64,000 bases of DNA, from positions 2,300,142 through 2,364,141 of the forward strand of contig NZ_KI912266.1 of the NCBI RefSeq assembly GCF_000235425.2. Direction: 5' to 3'. Of the stretch, positions 35,270 to 47,528 are shown piece after piece (position 1 is the stretch's first letter; each line of letters opens with the position of its first letter). The DNA comes from Pseudofrankia saprophytica (lineage in GTDB: Bacteria > Actinomycetota > Actinomycetes > Frankiales > Frankiaceae). Below the pieces are notes generated by a model. It did not search any database and was not told the origin of the DNA. It saw nothing but the letters and a program-made list of their open reading frames with translations. The position numbers and the translations under genes are program-made.

Positions 35270-36088
35270 GTGGCGTCCGTGAAGTCACCACGTCTGCAAG
35301 GCCGGCGGCCCTCGTCCCGGGGGGCACTGTTCGGTGCCGCGCTCGCGCTGGTGGCGGTGGCCATGACCGCCTGCACGAGTCATGCCGGCGCCGCCGCGCA
35401 GGTCGACGACCAGACGATCGACACGGCCACCGTGAGCGCCATCGCGGACCGCGGCATGGAGGCGTACACGGCCTACGCCGCCGCGCATCCGGATGTGGTC
35501 GCGCAGCGCGAGTCCCAGCAGGGCCCGATCACCCGTGACCTCGTGCAGCGCCGCGCGCTGAACAGCCTCATCCGGGTCAGGCTGGACGAGGCGAAGGCGC
35601 GTGAGCTCGGGATCACGCTCACGCCGCAGGACTTCGACGCCTACTACCAGGCGCTCGCGGTGACCCAGGCCGGCAGCGTCCCCGCCTTCGAGGACGCCGT
35701 CGGCGTGCTCGGATTCGCGCCGCAGGACGTCCGGACCCAGGTGCACGTCGACGCGCTCGAGTCCAAGATCGCGGACAAGGTCGCGCCGGACCTGGTCGGC
35801 ACGGACGCGCAGGCGAAGTCGGCCTATGACGGCCTGCTGGCCCAGTTCGGGGTGAAGTCCCTGCCGCTCAGCTACGAGCAGCTGCGGCCGTTCCTGGCCC
35901 GTGACATCGTCGAGGGAACCGCGCGCTCGGACAAGGTCACCCCCGAGCTGGTCAAGCTCTCGCGTCAGGTCGGGGTGTCGGTGAGCCCGCGGTTCGGGGC
36001 GTGGAGCGTCGACGACCTGCAGGTGCTGCCGCAGTCCGGTTCCATCGCGACCACGGCGACGCCGGATCAGCAGCTGAGCCTGTCGTGA
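35270..36088 (+). CDS. SurA-N-like lipoprotein, putative periplasmic chaperone
   Basis: A 272-residue lipoprotein: basic start, hydrophobic core GALFGAALALVAVAMTAC with lipobox MTAC, then VDDQTIDTATVSAI, the helical SurA_N chaperone layout that in other actinobacteria lies between mfd and mazG. No parvulin catalytic domain follows, so isomerase activity is not expected. It probably binds unfolded exported proteins or cell-wall components. GTG 35270 has GGGGAAG six bases before it. Its stop overlaps the mazG start (GTGA). Confidence 0.82.
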   Translation: MASVKSPRLQGRRPSSRGALFGAALALVAVAMTACTSHAGAAAQVDDQTIDTATVSAIADRGMEAYTAYAAAHPDVVAQRESQQGPITRDLVQRRALNSLIRVRLDEAKARELGITLTPQDFDAYYQALAVTQAGSVPAFEDAVGVLGFAPQDVRTQVHVDALESKIADKVAPDLVGTDAQAKSAYDGLLAQFGVKSLPLSYEQLRPFLARDIVEGTARSDKVTPELVKLSRQVGVSVSPRFGAWSVDDLQVLPQSGSIATTATPDQQLSLS

Positions 36089-37311
36089 CCGAGGCCGGCC
36101 TGGCCCGGGTCACGCTGCTCGCGACCAGCGCCCGGGTCGCGCCGGGCCTGCTCACCGCGCCTGCCTGGGACCTGGTGCGCAAGGCTCCGGTGCGCTGCGC
36201 CGACCCGGCACACCCGCAGCTGCCCGCGCTGCGCGCGGCCGGCGCCGACGTCGAGGTCCTCGCGTTCCCGGAGCCGGCGCTGTTGGAGTCGGTGCTCGCG
36301 GAGCTGCGCGCCGCCGCCCTCGCGGCCGGCGCGGACGAGGTGGTGTGGCTGCTCGAGCCGGAGGCCGGCTGGCCGGGCGCCTCGGCGGCGCTCGACGCCG
36401 CCCTGCGCGCGCACGCCGGGACCGAGCCGGAGGCGGTCCGCATCGTCGCGGGGACGCACGACGTGGCGGGCGCGGTGCTGCTGGACGCGGTCGCCGTGAT
36501 GGACCGGCTGCGCTCGCCAGGCGGCTGCCCGTGGGACGGCGAGCAGACCCACGCCTCGCTGGCCCCATACCTGCTGGAGGAGGCCTACGAGGCCTACCAG
36601 GCGATCGAGGACGCGCAGCCGGCCGAGCTGCGCGAGGAGCTCGGCGACGTGCTCATGCAGGTCCTGTTCCACGCGCGGGTCGCCGAGGAGGCGACGGACG
36701 GCGACGTGGACCGGGGCGGTGGCCGGTTCGACGTGGACGAGGTCGCCGCCGGGCTGGTGAACAAGCTGGTGCGCCGGCACCCGCACGTGTTCGGCGACGT
36801 GGCCGTCGCCGGCGCCGACGAGGTGCTCGCCAACTGGGACGCCATCAAGGCCGTCGAGAAGGGCCGCCGGTCGGTCACCGAGGGTGTTCCGCTGACCCAG
36901 CCGGCCCTCTCGCTCGCCGCGAAGCTGCAGAAACGCGCCCGCAAGATCGGCGTTCCCGCCGACCTCGTCCTGCCCGCCGCGCCGTGGTCCGAGACCGATG
37001 CCGCGACGGTCGAGGGCGAGGCCTGCGAGGGCCTGCCCGTGGCGGACGGCCCCGGCACGGCCGCCGAGGCGGTCGCGGCGATCGCGGCCGGCCCGGAGCT
37101 GGACGAGCGCGGGATCGGCGACCTGCTGTTCGCCGCCGTGGCGCTGGCCGACGCGGCCGGCGTGGACGCGGAGTCCGCCCTGCGCGCGCGTGCCCGCGCC
37201 TTCCGCGACGCCCTGGCCGCGGCCGAGGAGTCCGCCCACGCCGACGCCGTCGATCCGGCCGGGCAGGACCCGGCCAGCTGGCGCCTACGGTGGTCGTCTC
37301 CCGCCTCCTGA
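36085..37311 (+). CDS. mazG: Nucleoside triphosphate pyrophosphohydrolase MazG
   Basis: A 408-residue actinobacterial MazG. The NTP pyrophosphohydrolase core begins at VAVMDRLRSPGGCPWDGEQ and has EEAYEAYQAIE and EELGDVLMQVLFHAR, the two EExxE/D metal motifs (near 170-210). A partial second MazG repeat follows (LSLAAKLQKRARKIG to GDLLFAAVALADAAGVDAE). The first 130 residues are a divergent domain seen in actinobacterial homologues (LLATSARVAPGLLT). The enzyme cleans NTP pools, including oxidised or non-canonical nucleotides. GTG start is coupled to the SurA-like gene by a 4-base overlap. Confidence 0.9.
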   Translation: MTEAGLARVTLLATSARVAPGLLTAPAWDLVRKAPVRCADPAHPQLPALRAAGADVEVLAFPEPALLESVLAELRAAALAAGADEVVWLLEPEAGWPGASAALDAALRAHAGTEPEAVRIVAGTHDVAGAVLLDAVAVMDRLRSPGGCPWDGEQTHASLAPYLLEEAYEAYQAIEDAQPAELREELGDVLMQVLFHARVAEEATDGDVDRGGGRFDVDEVAAGLVNKLVRRHPHVFGDVAVAGADEVLANWDAIKAVEKGRRSVTEGVPLTQPALSLAAKLQKRARKIGVPADLVLPAAPWSETDAATVEGEACEGLPVADGPGTAAEAVAAIAAGPELDERGIGDLLFAAVALADAAGVDAESALRARARAFRDALAAAEESAHADAVDPAGQDPASWRLRWSSPAS

Positions 37312-37392
37312 CCGCATCCTGACCAATTTGAGGTCATGTTGGGTGAGTGGTGGGTGGTTACGGTGACATGGGGGTGGTCGTAGCCTCTGGGC

Positions 37393-41224
<3,832 letters not shown>

Positions 41225-41250
41225 GCCGCCCAACCGGCTGACCAGCTGCC

Positions 41251-41631
41251 ATGCCGCGCCTGCCCCGGCGGACGACGCTCACCACCCGTGCCACCCTGCT
41301 GGCCGTGGTGATCTGCGTGCTCGTGCTGACGCTCGCCTATCCGCTGCGGCTCTACCTGCAGCAGCAGGCGGACATCGCCGCGCTGGCCAAACAGAACGCG
41401 GCGGCGCAGGCGCGCGTCGACGCGCTGCGCGCGACGGTCTCGAAATACGACGACGACGCCTGGGTCGAGGACGAGGCGCGCCGAAGGCTGCACTACGTCA
41501 AGCCGGGGGAAACGACCTACCTGGTGCCCGTCACGCCGTCGCCGAGCCCGGCGGCGGCGGGCGGTCGCGGGCGCTCCAGCCCCGACGACGCCTGGTACAG
41601 CCAGCTCTGGTCCCAGGCGAGCGGGCGTTGA
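41251..41631 (+). CDS. FtsB/DivIC-like septum formation protein
   Basis: A 126-residue bitopic protein: basic start, one transmembrane helix (about 14-34) and a coiled coil (LRLYLQQQADIAALAKQNAAAQARVDALRATVSKY, here cited by its ends at about 34-68). The end of the family domain is DDDAWVEDEARRRLHYVKPGE. FtsB/DivIC proteins join FtsL and FtsQ in the divisome at midcell. It lies 26 bases after eno and 48 before the DUF501 gene. Confidence 0.9.
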   Translation: MPRLPRRTTLTTRATLLAVVICVLVLTLAYPLRLYLQQQADIAALAKQNAAAQARVDALRATVSKYDDDAWVEDEARRRLHYVKPGETTYLVPVTPSPSPAAAGGRGRSSPDDAWYSQLWSQASGR

Positions 41632-41679
41632 GCGGCCCGCGCGGCCGCGGAGCACAGCCAGGACACGGCGCGTGGCCAG

Positions 41680-42267
41680 ATGAGTGACGGGGGCGGGCGG
41701 GAAGCGGCCGGTGGTCTGGACCGCGATCTCGAGGTCGTCGAGGAGCAGCTCGGACGGCGGCCGAGGGCGGTCCGGCGGGTCGCGCACCGCTGCTCCTGCG
41801 GCCTGCCCGACGTCGTCGAGACGGCGCCGCGGCTGGAGGACGCCACCCCGTTCCCGACGCTGTACTACCTGACCTGCCCCCGGGCCGCGGCAGCGATCTC
41901 CCGGCTGGAGGCGGCCGGGGTGATGCGGGAGATGACGGCCCGCCTCGGCGAGGACCCGGGGCTCGCCGCGGCCTACCGCGCCGCCCACGCGGACTACCTC
42001 GCCCGCCGGGACGCGCTGGACGTGCTGCCGGGCAACCCGGGCGCCGGCGGCATGCCGGACCGGGTCAAGTGCCTGCACGTGCTCGCCGCCCACAGCCTGG
42101 CGGCGGGACCCGGGGTGAACCCGTTCGGCGACGAGGCGCTCGCCGCCACCGGCGACTGGGGCGCCCGCGGGCCTTGCGTCCAGTCCCCGTCACCCGTGAC
42201 AGCGGGGACGACCGGACCTCTCAGCGGACCTTCTGACGACGAGGACGAGAAGGGAGCGGGCGGATGA
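41680..42267 (+). CDS. DUF501 family protein
   Basis: A 195-residue protein whose first 145 residues match the DUF501 pattern: LGRRPRAVRRVAHRCSCG, PTLYYLTCPRAAAAISRLE, and a closing VKCLHVLAAHSLAAGPGVNPFGDEAL. Cys residues in CSCG and CP/KC could bind metal. No function is established. The C-terminal 45 residues are low complexity. It overlaps the Ppx start by four bases (ATGA), so it is coupled to polyphosphate or stringent-response metabolism. Confidence 0.9.
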   Translation: MSDGGGREAAGGLDRDLEVVEEQLGRRPRAVRRVAHRCSCGLPDVVETAPRLEDATPFPTLYYLTCPRAAAAISRLEAAGVMREMTARLGEDPGLAAAYRAAHADYLARRDALDVLPGNPGAGGMPDRVKCLHVLAAHSLAAGPGVNPFGDEALAATGDWGARGPCVQSPSPVTAGTTGPLSGPSDDEDEKGAGG

Positions 42268-43211
42268 GCCGTGTCGCAGCCATCGACTGCGGTACCAACT
42301 CGATTCGGCTGCTGGTCGCCGACATCGAGCCCGGCGATGGCCAGGGACCCGGCGAAGCCGGGCCGCGACTGCGCGAGTTGACCCGCCGGATGGAGATCGT
42401 CCGGCTTGGCGCCGGGGTGGACCGCACCGGTGAGCTCGCCCCCGAGGCGCTGAAGCGCACCCTTGCCGCGCTGCGTGACTACGCCGCCGAGATCGACCGG
42501 CTGGGCGCCACCAGGGTGCGGATGGTCGCCACCAGCGCGACCCGGGACGCGCGCAACCGCGCCGAGCTCGTCGACGGGGTGCGGGCGATCCTCGGGGTCG
42601 ACCCCGAGGTGATCACCGGCGACGAGGAGGCCGCGCTGTCCTACGCCGGCGCCGCGGCGGAGCTGCCCGGCGCCGCGACCCCCATCCTGGTCGCCGACAT
42701 CGGCGGCGGCTCCACCGAGCTGGTGCTCGGCGACGCCTCCGGGGTGCTCGCCGCCCGGTCGGTGAACGTCGGCTGCGTCCGGATGGCCGAGCGCCATTTC
42801 CGTTCCGACCCGCCCGACCCGGACGAGGCGGCGGCGATCGTCGCCGACGTCCACGCCGCCCTCGACCTGGCCGAGCAGGTGGTGCCGATCCGTACGGCGG
42901 CGACGCTCGTCGGGGTCGCCGGCACGGTCACCACGGTCGCGGCGCTGGCCGCCGGCCTGCCCGAGTACGACTCCGACCGGATCCACCTGCTGTCCACTCC
43001 AGCCGAGGCGATCGCGGAGGTGACCGGCAAGCTGCTGGCGATGACGCACTCCGAGCGGGCCGCCCTCCCGGTCATGCACCCAGGCCGGGTCGACGTCATC
43101 GCGGCGGGCGCGCTGGTGCTGCGCACCCTCGTGGAGCGGGTGGGGCTGCCGGCGGTGGTGGCCAGCGAGCGCGACATCCTCGACGGCATCGCCTTCTCGC
43201 TTGGACGCTGA
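42264..43211 (+). CDS. ppx: Ppx/GppA-type phosphatase
   Basis: A 315-residue ASKHA-fold enzyme. [18 protein letters not shown] is the phosphate-1 loop, [13 protein letters not shown] the adenosine-type region and [16 protein letters not shown] phosphate-2. [14 protein letters not shown] holds the catalytic Glu. This short two-domain form hydrolyses polyphosphate or pppGpp; which one cannot be read from sequence. ATG overlaps the DUF501 stop. Confidence 0.9.
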   Translation: MSRVAAIDCGTNSIRLLVADIEPGDGQGPGEAGPRLRELTRRMEIVRLGAGVDRTGELAPEALKRTLAALRDYAAEIDRLGATRVRMVATSATRDARNRAELVDGVRAILGVDPEVITGDEEAALSYAGAAAELPGAATPILVADIGGGSTELVLGDASGVLAARSVNVGCVRMAERHFRSDPPDPDEAAAIVADVHAALDLAEQVVPIRTAATLVGVAGTVTTVAALAAGLPEYDSDRIHLLSTPAEAIAEVTGKLLAMTHSERAALPVMHPGRVDVIAAGALVLRTLVERVGLPAVVASERDILDGIAFSLGR

Positions 43212-43387
43212 GGAACCGGGCTCGCGGGCGCCGGTGGGGCCGGGGACCGGCTGGCCCGGCGACCCGGCGACGGCGGCGACGCCGGTGGCCCGGTCGCCCG
43301 GGGACGCCGCCCGGCTGGCCGCGACGGCACCGGACGCGGCCGAGGTCGACGCCCCGCTCGTCGGTCTGCCGGGCCTGCCCACGGCTG

Positions 43388-44080
43388 GTGGCGTGGCGCG
43401 AGGAGGTCGCGCGGGCCCGTCGAGCCGCGTACGCCACCGAGCGGTACTGGGGTCGCCCGATGCCCTCGTTCGGGCCGCCGGACGCGCGCGTGCTGCTGGT
43501 GGGGCTCGCGCCAGCCGCGCACGGCGGCAACCGCACCGGCCGGATCTTCACCGGTGACCGCAGCGGCGACTGGCTGTTCGCGGCGCTGCACCGGGCGGGT
43601 CTCGCGAGCGTGGCGACGTCGACGGCGGCGGGCGACGGCCAGCGGATGCTGGGGGCGAGGATCACGGCGGCGGTGCGCTGCGCGCCACCGGTCAACAAGC
43701 CCACGCCGGCCGAGCGGGATGCCTGCCGACCCTGGCTGGTCCGTGAGCTGGAGCTTCTCCGCCCGACGCTGCGGGCCGTCGTGGTGCTCGGCGGTTTCGC
43801 CTGGCAGGCGCTCTGGCCGGGGCTGAAGGCCGCCGGCTACCCGGTGCCTGCCCCTCGTCCCGCCTTCGGCCATGGCACCCGCGTCGAGCTGCCCGACGGG
43901 CCGCTGCTGCTCGGCTGTTACCACCCCAGCCAGCAGAACACCTTCACCGGTCGGGTCACGGCCGAGATGCTCGAGGACGTGCTGTCCGCCGCCGCCCGGC
44001 ATGCCGGCCTGGGCCCGCCCGACGACGACCGCGGCGCGCGCGACGGCGCTGACATCCGGACCGGGCCGGGCAGCCGGTAA
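43388..44080 (+). CDS. Family-5 uracil-DNA glycosylase; 5' end apparently frameshifted
   Basis: The conserved core is intact: [19 protein letters not shown] (motif A), FAWQALW, and [11 protein letters not shown] (motif B) of UdgB enzymes, plus two of the four Fe-S Cys ([17 protein letters not shown]). The other two normally precede the WREE helix. Just upstream, in the same frame, 43367-43390 reads CRACPRLV, the expected CxxC, but that frame has no start codon further left and its upstream translation is Arg-rich. The plausible N-terminus ([20 protein letters not shown]) lies in the frame of 43201, which would join by removal of one base near 43366. The annotated GTG 43388 would lose the cluster ligands. 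Either a sequencing error or a broken gene. Confidence 0.8.
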   Translation: MAWREEVARARRAAYATERYWGRPMPSFGPPDARVLLVGLAPAAHGGNRTGRIFTGDRSGDWLFAALHRAGLASVATSTAAGDGQRMLGARITAAVRCAPPVNKPTPAERDACRPWLVRELELLRPTLRAVVVLGGFAWQALWPGLKAAGYPVPAPRPAFGHGTRVELPDGPLLLGCYHPSQQNTFTGRVTAEMLEDVLSAAARHAGLGPPDDDRGARDGADIRTGPGSR

Positions 44081-44305
44081 CCGGGCAAAGAGCTCGCAAG
44101 AGACAGGCCGGCCACCCGAATTGCCCTGGGCCATGCCACCTATGGATCGCCCGACCCGCGCGGTCGTGGCCTATATCACCGGTGTCTCGTACGTCATAGT
44201 CGGCTAGCCAAATGATGTATTCGTGGTCCACGTCACGTCTGGGCGGCTTCGGCGCGGCGGTACCCGAGGTGCCCGTCTCGCGCTTGGGGCGTACCAGTTG
44301 GCGCC

Positions 44306-45706
44306 GTGGGTACCGCCTTTCCCATGGCATTTGGTGGGGAGCCACGCATCCTCGTCGTCGGCGGTGGTTACGTCGGGATGTACACGGCCCTGCGGCTGCG
44401 GCGCCGGCTGCGTCCAGGTGAGGCGAGCGTGACCGTCGTCGAGCCCAACTCCTACATGACCTACCAGCCGTTCCTGCCGGAGGCGGCTGCCGGCAACCTG
44501 GAGCCACGGCATGTGGTTGTCCCGTTGCGCAAGGTGCTTCGTGGCTGTGAGATGATCAGTGGGCGGGTTACCAGCATCGCGCACGCGTATCGTCTCGCCA
44601 CGGTCCGTACTGTCGGCGGTGACGAGTACGACCTTGGTTACGACATCCTCGTGCTGGCGCCCGGCTCGGTCGCCCGCACGCTGCCGATCCCGGGGCTCGC
44701 GGATCTCGGCGTCGGATTCAAGTCGGTCGCCGAGGCTATTTACCTGCGGAACAAGGTGATAAATCGGATCGACGCCGCGGCGTCGACGCGCGACCCCGTC
44801 GAACGCGTCCGCGCGCTCACCTTCGTCTTCATCGGCGGCGGATACGCGGGAATTGAAGCGCTCGCGGAGCTCGAGGACATGTCGCGTTACGCGTGTTCCT
44901 ATTATCCTGACATTAGTCCGAACGACCTGCGATGGGTGCTCGTCGAGGCGACCGACCGCATTCTTCCCGAGGTCTCGCCGGCCATGGGGCTTTACACCGT
45001 CAAACAGCTCGAGCACCGTGGGATCGAGGTCCGGCTGAGCCGGCGCGTCACCAGCCTGGTGAACGGCCACGTCGAACTCGACGACGGCACCGAGTTCGAC
45101 GCGGACACGATCGTGTGGACCGCGGGCGTGCGCGCCAACCCGGTGCTCGGCCACACCGACCTGCCCCTCGACGAACGAGGCAGGCTGCGGGCCAACCCCT
45201 TCCTTCAGGTCGAGGGGGTTCCCGACGCCTGGACGGCGGGCGACTGCGCCGCCGTGCCCGACCTGACCGGGCCGCCGGGCGCCACCACGAGCCCGTCGGC
45301 CCAGCACGCCGTCCGCCAGGCTCGCAGGCTCGCGGACAATCTGGTCGCCCACCTGCGCCGCGAGCCGATCCAGCCATACGAGCACAGGTACGCCGGCAGC
45401 GTGGCCTCCCTCGGCCTGCACCGTGGCGTCGCCGACGTCTATGGCATCAAGCTGCACGGGTGGCCGGCCTGGTTCATGCACCGGACCTACCACCTCAGCC
45501 GCCTGCCGACCTTCAACCGGAAGGCCCGCGTGCTGGCCGACTGGACGCTGGCCCTCCTCTTCCAGCGGGAGATCGTCTCGCTCGGCTCGCTCGCCGACCC
45601 GCGGGCCGACTTCCGGCGCGCGACCGCGGCGCCATCCGAGCCCGCCCCCGCCGCCGTCAGAACCGGCGCGGGCATCGCCAGGGGATGGCCGATCGGCCCG
45701 GTATGA
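44306..45706 (+). CDS. Type II NADH dehydrogenase (NDH-2-like)
   Basis: A 466-residue flavoprotein. The FAD-binding Rossmann motif is ILVVGGGYVGMYTALRLRR (15-33), the NADH-binding one FVFIGGGYAGIEALAE (about 172-187), with WTAGVRANPVL and the FAD-contact motif WTAGDCAAVPD. A C-terminal amphipathic and hydrophobic segment (LHGWPAWFMHRTYHLSRLPT) is the usual monotopic membrane anchor. It oxidises NADH and reduces quinone without proton pumping. ATG 44324 is an alternative start; neither has a good ribosome-binding site. The gene stands alone. Confidence 0.9.
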   Translation: MGTAFPMAFGGEPRILVVGGGYVGMYTALRLRRRLRPGEASVTVVEPNSYMTYQPFLPEAAAGNLEPRHVVVPLRKVLRGCEMISGRVTSIAHAYRLATVRTVGGDEYDLGYDILVLAPGSVARTLPIPGLADLGVGFKSVAEAIYLRNKVINRIDAAASTRDPVERVRALTFVFIGGGYAGIEALAELEDMSRYACSYYPDISPNDLRWVLVEATDRILPEVSPAMGLYTVKQLEHRGIEVRLSRRVTSLVNGHVELDDGTEFDADTIVWTAGVRANPVLGHTDLPLDERGRLRANPFLQVEGVPDAWTAGDCAAVPDLTGPPGATTSPSAQHAVRQARRLADNLVAHLRREPIQPYEHRYAGSVASLGLHRGVADVYGIKLHGWPAWFMHRTYHLSRLPTFNRKARVLADWTLALLFQREIVSLGSLADPRADFRRATAAPSEPAPAAVRTGAGIARGWPIGPV

Positions 45707-45928
45707 CGGCGCCGGATGCGTTGCCGGGCATGGCATCCGCGCGGGTGGGCCGCGACGCGGAGCGGACATATCGTCCTATGCGGAAGCAGTCGAAGACCAT
45801 GACCGTCCTGTGATGACCACGCGACTTCCTATGACGGTCCGCACCGATCTGTCCGCGCGTTGTTCACCTCAACGTCACGAAGGGTGACGACTGCCCCGTC
45901 TGTCCGCCGTCCGGGTGATTTCTCCATG
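45707..45928. other. Intergenic stretch before the tRNA-like gene
   Basis: About 220 bases with no credible gene; two TATGACGGTCC-type stretches occur near 45828 (one) and a GACCGTCC near 45799. The part from 45910 is markedly richer in A/T than the rest of the window. Confidence 0.4.
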
Positions 45929-45957
45929 TTGTGTTATTCCCAGAACCTACGTAGCGT
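45929..45957 (+). promoter_or_regulatory. Candidate sigma-70-type promoter of the tRNA-like gene
   Basis: TTGTGT at 45929-45934 and TAGCGT at 45952-45957 are separated by exactly 17 bases, and transcription would start near 45964, about 20 bases before the predicted 5' end of the tRNA. No experimental support. Confidence 0.4.
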
Positions 45958-45983
45958 GGTAGAAATATCAGCGATGTAGACGA

Positions 45984-46058
45984 GCCGGTGTATCCCAACA
46001 GGTAGAGGAGGCTGTCCTAAAAACAGCTCGAGTGTCGGTTCGACTCCGACCACCGGCA
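45984..46058 (+). tRNA. tRNA-like sequence, class I, anticodon UAA (Leu?), atypical
   Basis: A 75-base cloverleaf. Acceptor GCCGGTG (45984-45990) pairs with CACCGGC (46051-46057), discriminator A, no encoded CCA. A 3-bp D stem TCC/GGA encloses a loop with conserved GG. Anticodon stem GCTGT/ACAGC is perfect, with the 7-base loop CCTAAAA, giving UAA at 34-36 but C instead of U at position 33. A 6-base variable loop precedes T stem GTCGG/CCGAC and loop TTCGACT. Leucine tRNAs are class II with a long variable arm, so identity as a normal Leu tRNA is doubtful. Could be a decaying, mobile-element or specialised tRNA. Confidence 0.6.
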
Positions 46059-46088
46059 CGAGCCAGCGTTCCATGCTTGCCGCCTTTG

Positions 46089-46247
46089 GCGGCTTCGCCG
46101 AGGGCCGCGATATTGCCCCGGGGCCGAGCCCCGGACCCCGCGCCAAGGGGGCTTCGCCCCCTTGGATCCCCCTCCGGTCTCGCGGCTTCGCCGAGAGTGG
46201 CGATATTGCCCCGAGCCCGGACCTCGAGGGAAGGGGCTTCGCCCCTT
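46089..46247. repeat. Duplicated 32-mer, each followed by a GCTTCGC hairpin
   Basis: The 32-base element at 46089-46120 recurs at 46182-46213 with three differences; both begin GCGGCTTCGCCGAG and end CGATATTGCCCCG. Each copy is followed by a hairpin: CCAAGGGGGC/GCCCCCTTGG at 46143-46165 and AAGGGGC/GCCCCTT at 46231-46247, both with TTC loops. The hairpins may end tRNA transcription. Confidence 0.85.
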
Positions 46248-46579
46248 GGACCTCGCTTCGGTTGCGCTTGCTGGGGTTTCTTGTATTGGTTGACTGTGGG
46301 GCTCATTGTGCTTCCGGCGCGCGTTGTCGTGGCCGTTCTGTAGCTCTGGGTACCCAGGTTCGCTCCCGCCTCGCCCGGTAGGGGCGGTTCCGCCTGGCCG
46401 GCTCGGCGCGCCGGGCGGCGAGTGCCCCTCGATGGGCCGGCGGGGTATGGGGAACCGCTGGGTGCGGGGTGACGTTTATCGTTTGCGGTTAGTGCTGGGT
46501 GGCGTGCGGGGCACGCTCCGGCGCGCGGGGCGGCAGGGCGCTGCTCAGTAGGTCAGCGCGAAGAGGGCGGCGAGCCGAC
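46248..46579. other. Intergenic region before the Bax-inhibitor-like gene
   Basis: About 330 bases without a credible gene; short G/T-rich stretches such as TGGGGTTTCTTGTATTGG near 46273 make it less GC-rich than usual here. A promoter for 46580 is expected but not clear. Confidence 0.4.
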
Positions 46580-47386
46580 ATGGCGAGGATGCGATCAAGT
46601 AACCCGGTCTTCACCCGGATGCGTTCGGCACCGGCCGGTCGGGATGAGACAACCTGGCCGCCGAACCCGCGGGGCGGGATGCCCGGAGCGCCGACGCCGG
46701 AGGACCTGGCGCGGATCTACCGGCAGCCGAACGGGCTCACCATCGATGACGTCGTGATGCACACGCTCGGGCTGTTCGGGCTGGCGGGCGTCGGCGGTCT
46801 CGTCGGCTGGCTGCTCGTTCCGGGCTCGCCCGGACTGGTCATGGTCGCCGGCATCGCGGGGTTCGTCCTGAGCCTGGTGATCGGGTTCAGCGGGCGGGCG
46901 ACGCCGCCCCTGGTGATCGCGTTCGCGGTGCTGGCCGGTATCGGCGCCGGCGGCCTCTCCCGGACGTACGAGTCGGCCTACTCGGGGATCATTCCCCAGG
47001 CCCTGCTCGGTACAGCCCTGATCTTCACGACCATGCTGATCGCCTACCGCAGCCGCCGCATCCGGGCGACGCCGCGGCTGGCGCGCATCGTCGGCTCGGT
47101 GCTGCTCGCCGTCGTCGCCCTGAGCCTGATCGATCTCGTGCTGCGGCTCACGACCGGCAGCCACCTGCCGGTGATGAACGACGCCACCCCGCTGGGGATC
47201 CTGTTCAGCCTGGTGGTGCTGGTGTTCGCCAGCCTGCAGTTCATCCTCGACTTCGACTACATCGAGCAGGCGGTGGCGGCCAGGGCGCCCCGCGCGGAAG
47301 CGTGGCGGGCCGCGTACGGCCTGCTCATCGGCTTCCTCTGGGTCTACCTGGAAATGCTCCGCCTCCTGTCGAAGCTGCGCCGCTAG
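46580..47386 (+). CDS. Bax inhibitor-1/YccA family membrane protein
   Basis: A 268-residue protein that begins MARMRSSNPVFTRM, the recognisable start of actinobacterial Bax1-I/YccA proteins. After a soluble stretch of about 55 residues with LTIDDVVMHT it has seven hydrophobic helices, ending in the family-typical AWRAAYGLLIGFLWVYLEMLRLL. Members are thought to be pH-dependent calcium-leak channels or modulators of membrane proteases. The open frame extends up to 46499, but the extra residues are Arg/Ala-rich. A bidirectional terminator lies about 90 bases beyond the stop. Confidence 0.9.
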   Translation: MARMRSSNPVFTRMRSAPAGRDETTWPPNPRGGMPGAPTPEDLARIYRQPNGLTIDDVVMHTLGLFGLAGVGGLVGWLLVPGSPGLVMVAGIAGFVLSLVIGFSGRATPPLVIAFAVLAGIGAGGLSRTYESAYSGIIPQALLGTALIFTTMLIAYRSRRIRATPRLARIVGSVLLAVVALSLIDLVLRLTTGSHLPVMNDATPLGILFSLVVLVFASLQFILDFDYIEQAVAARAPRAEAWRAAYGLLIGFLWVYLEMLRLLSKLRR

Positions 47387-47474
47387 GGCGGGAAGGAGGC
47401 CAGGGCGCCGGCGCGTCCCGCCCTGGACCTTCCAGATCGCCGGCCTTCCAGGTCGCCGGCCTTCTACATCGCGG

Positions 47475-47510
47475 TCCTGCCGGATCGGCGGCGAGGCCGA
47501 TCCGGCAGGA
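47475..47510. terminator. Hairpin between convergent genes
   Basis: TCCTGCCGGATCGGC at 47475-47489 pairs perfectly with 47496-47510 around a 6-base loop. It lies between two genes that converge (stops at 47386 and 47529), so it can serve both. There is no U-run. Its CCGGATCGGC arm recurs in the hairpin at 58984. Three imperfect copies of CGGCCTTCCAGGTCGC-type sequence precede it. Confidence 0.7.
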
Positions 47511-47528
47511 ACCCCGCCGCCGAGACGG

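Noticed and set aside
31282-35376. A 1,364-residue open frame on the minus strand
   Set aside because: It lies exactly antisense to mfd, is Arg/Gly/Val-rich and shows no domain; long antisense frames are normal in DNA with high third-position GC.
45968-46306. ORFs over the tRNA-like gene and the repeats
   Set aside because: They read through the tRNA and hairpins and encode repeated Ala/Gly/Arg stretches that merely reflect the DNA repeat.
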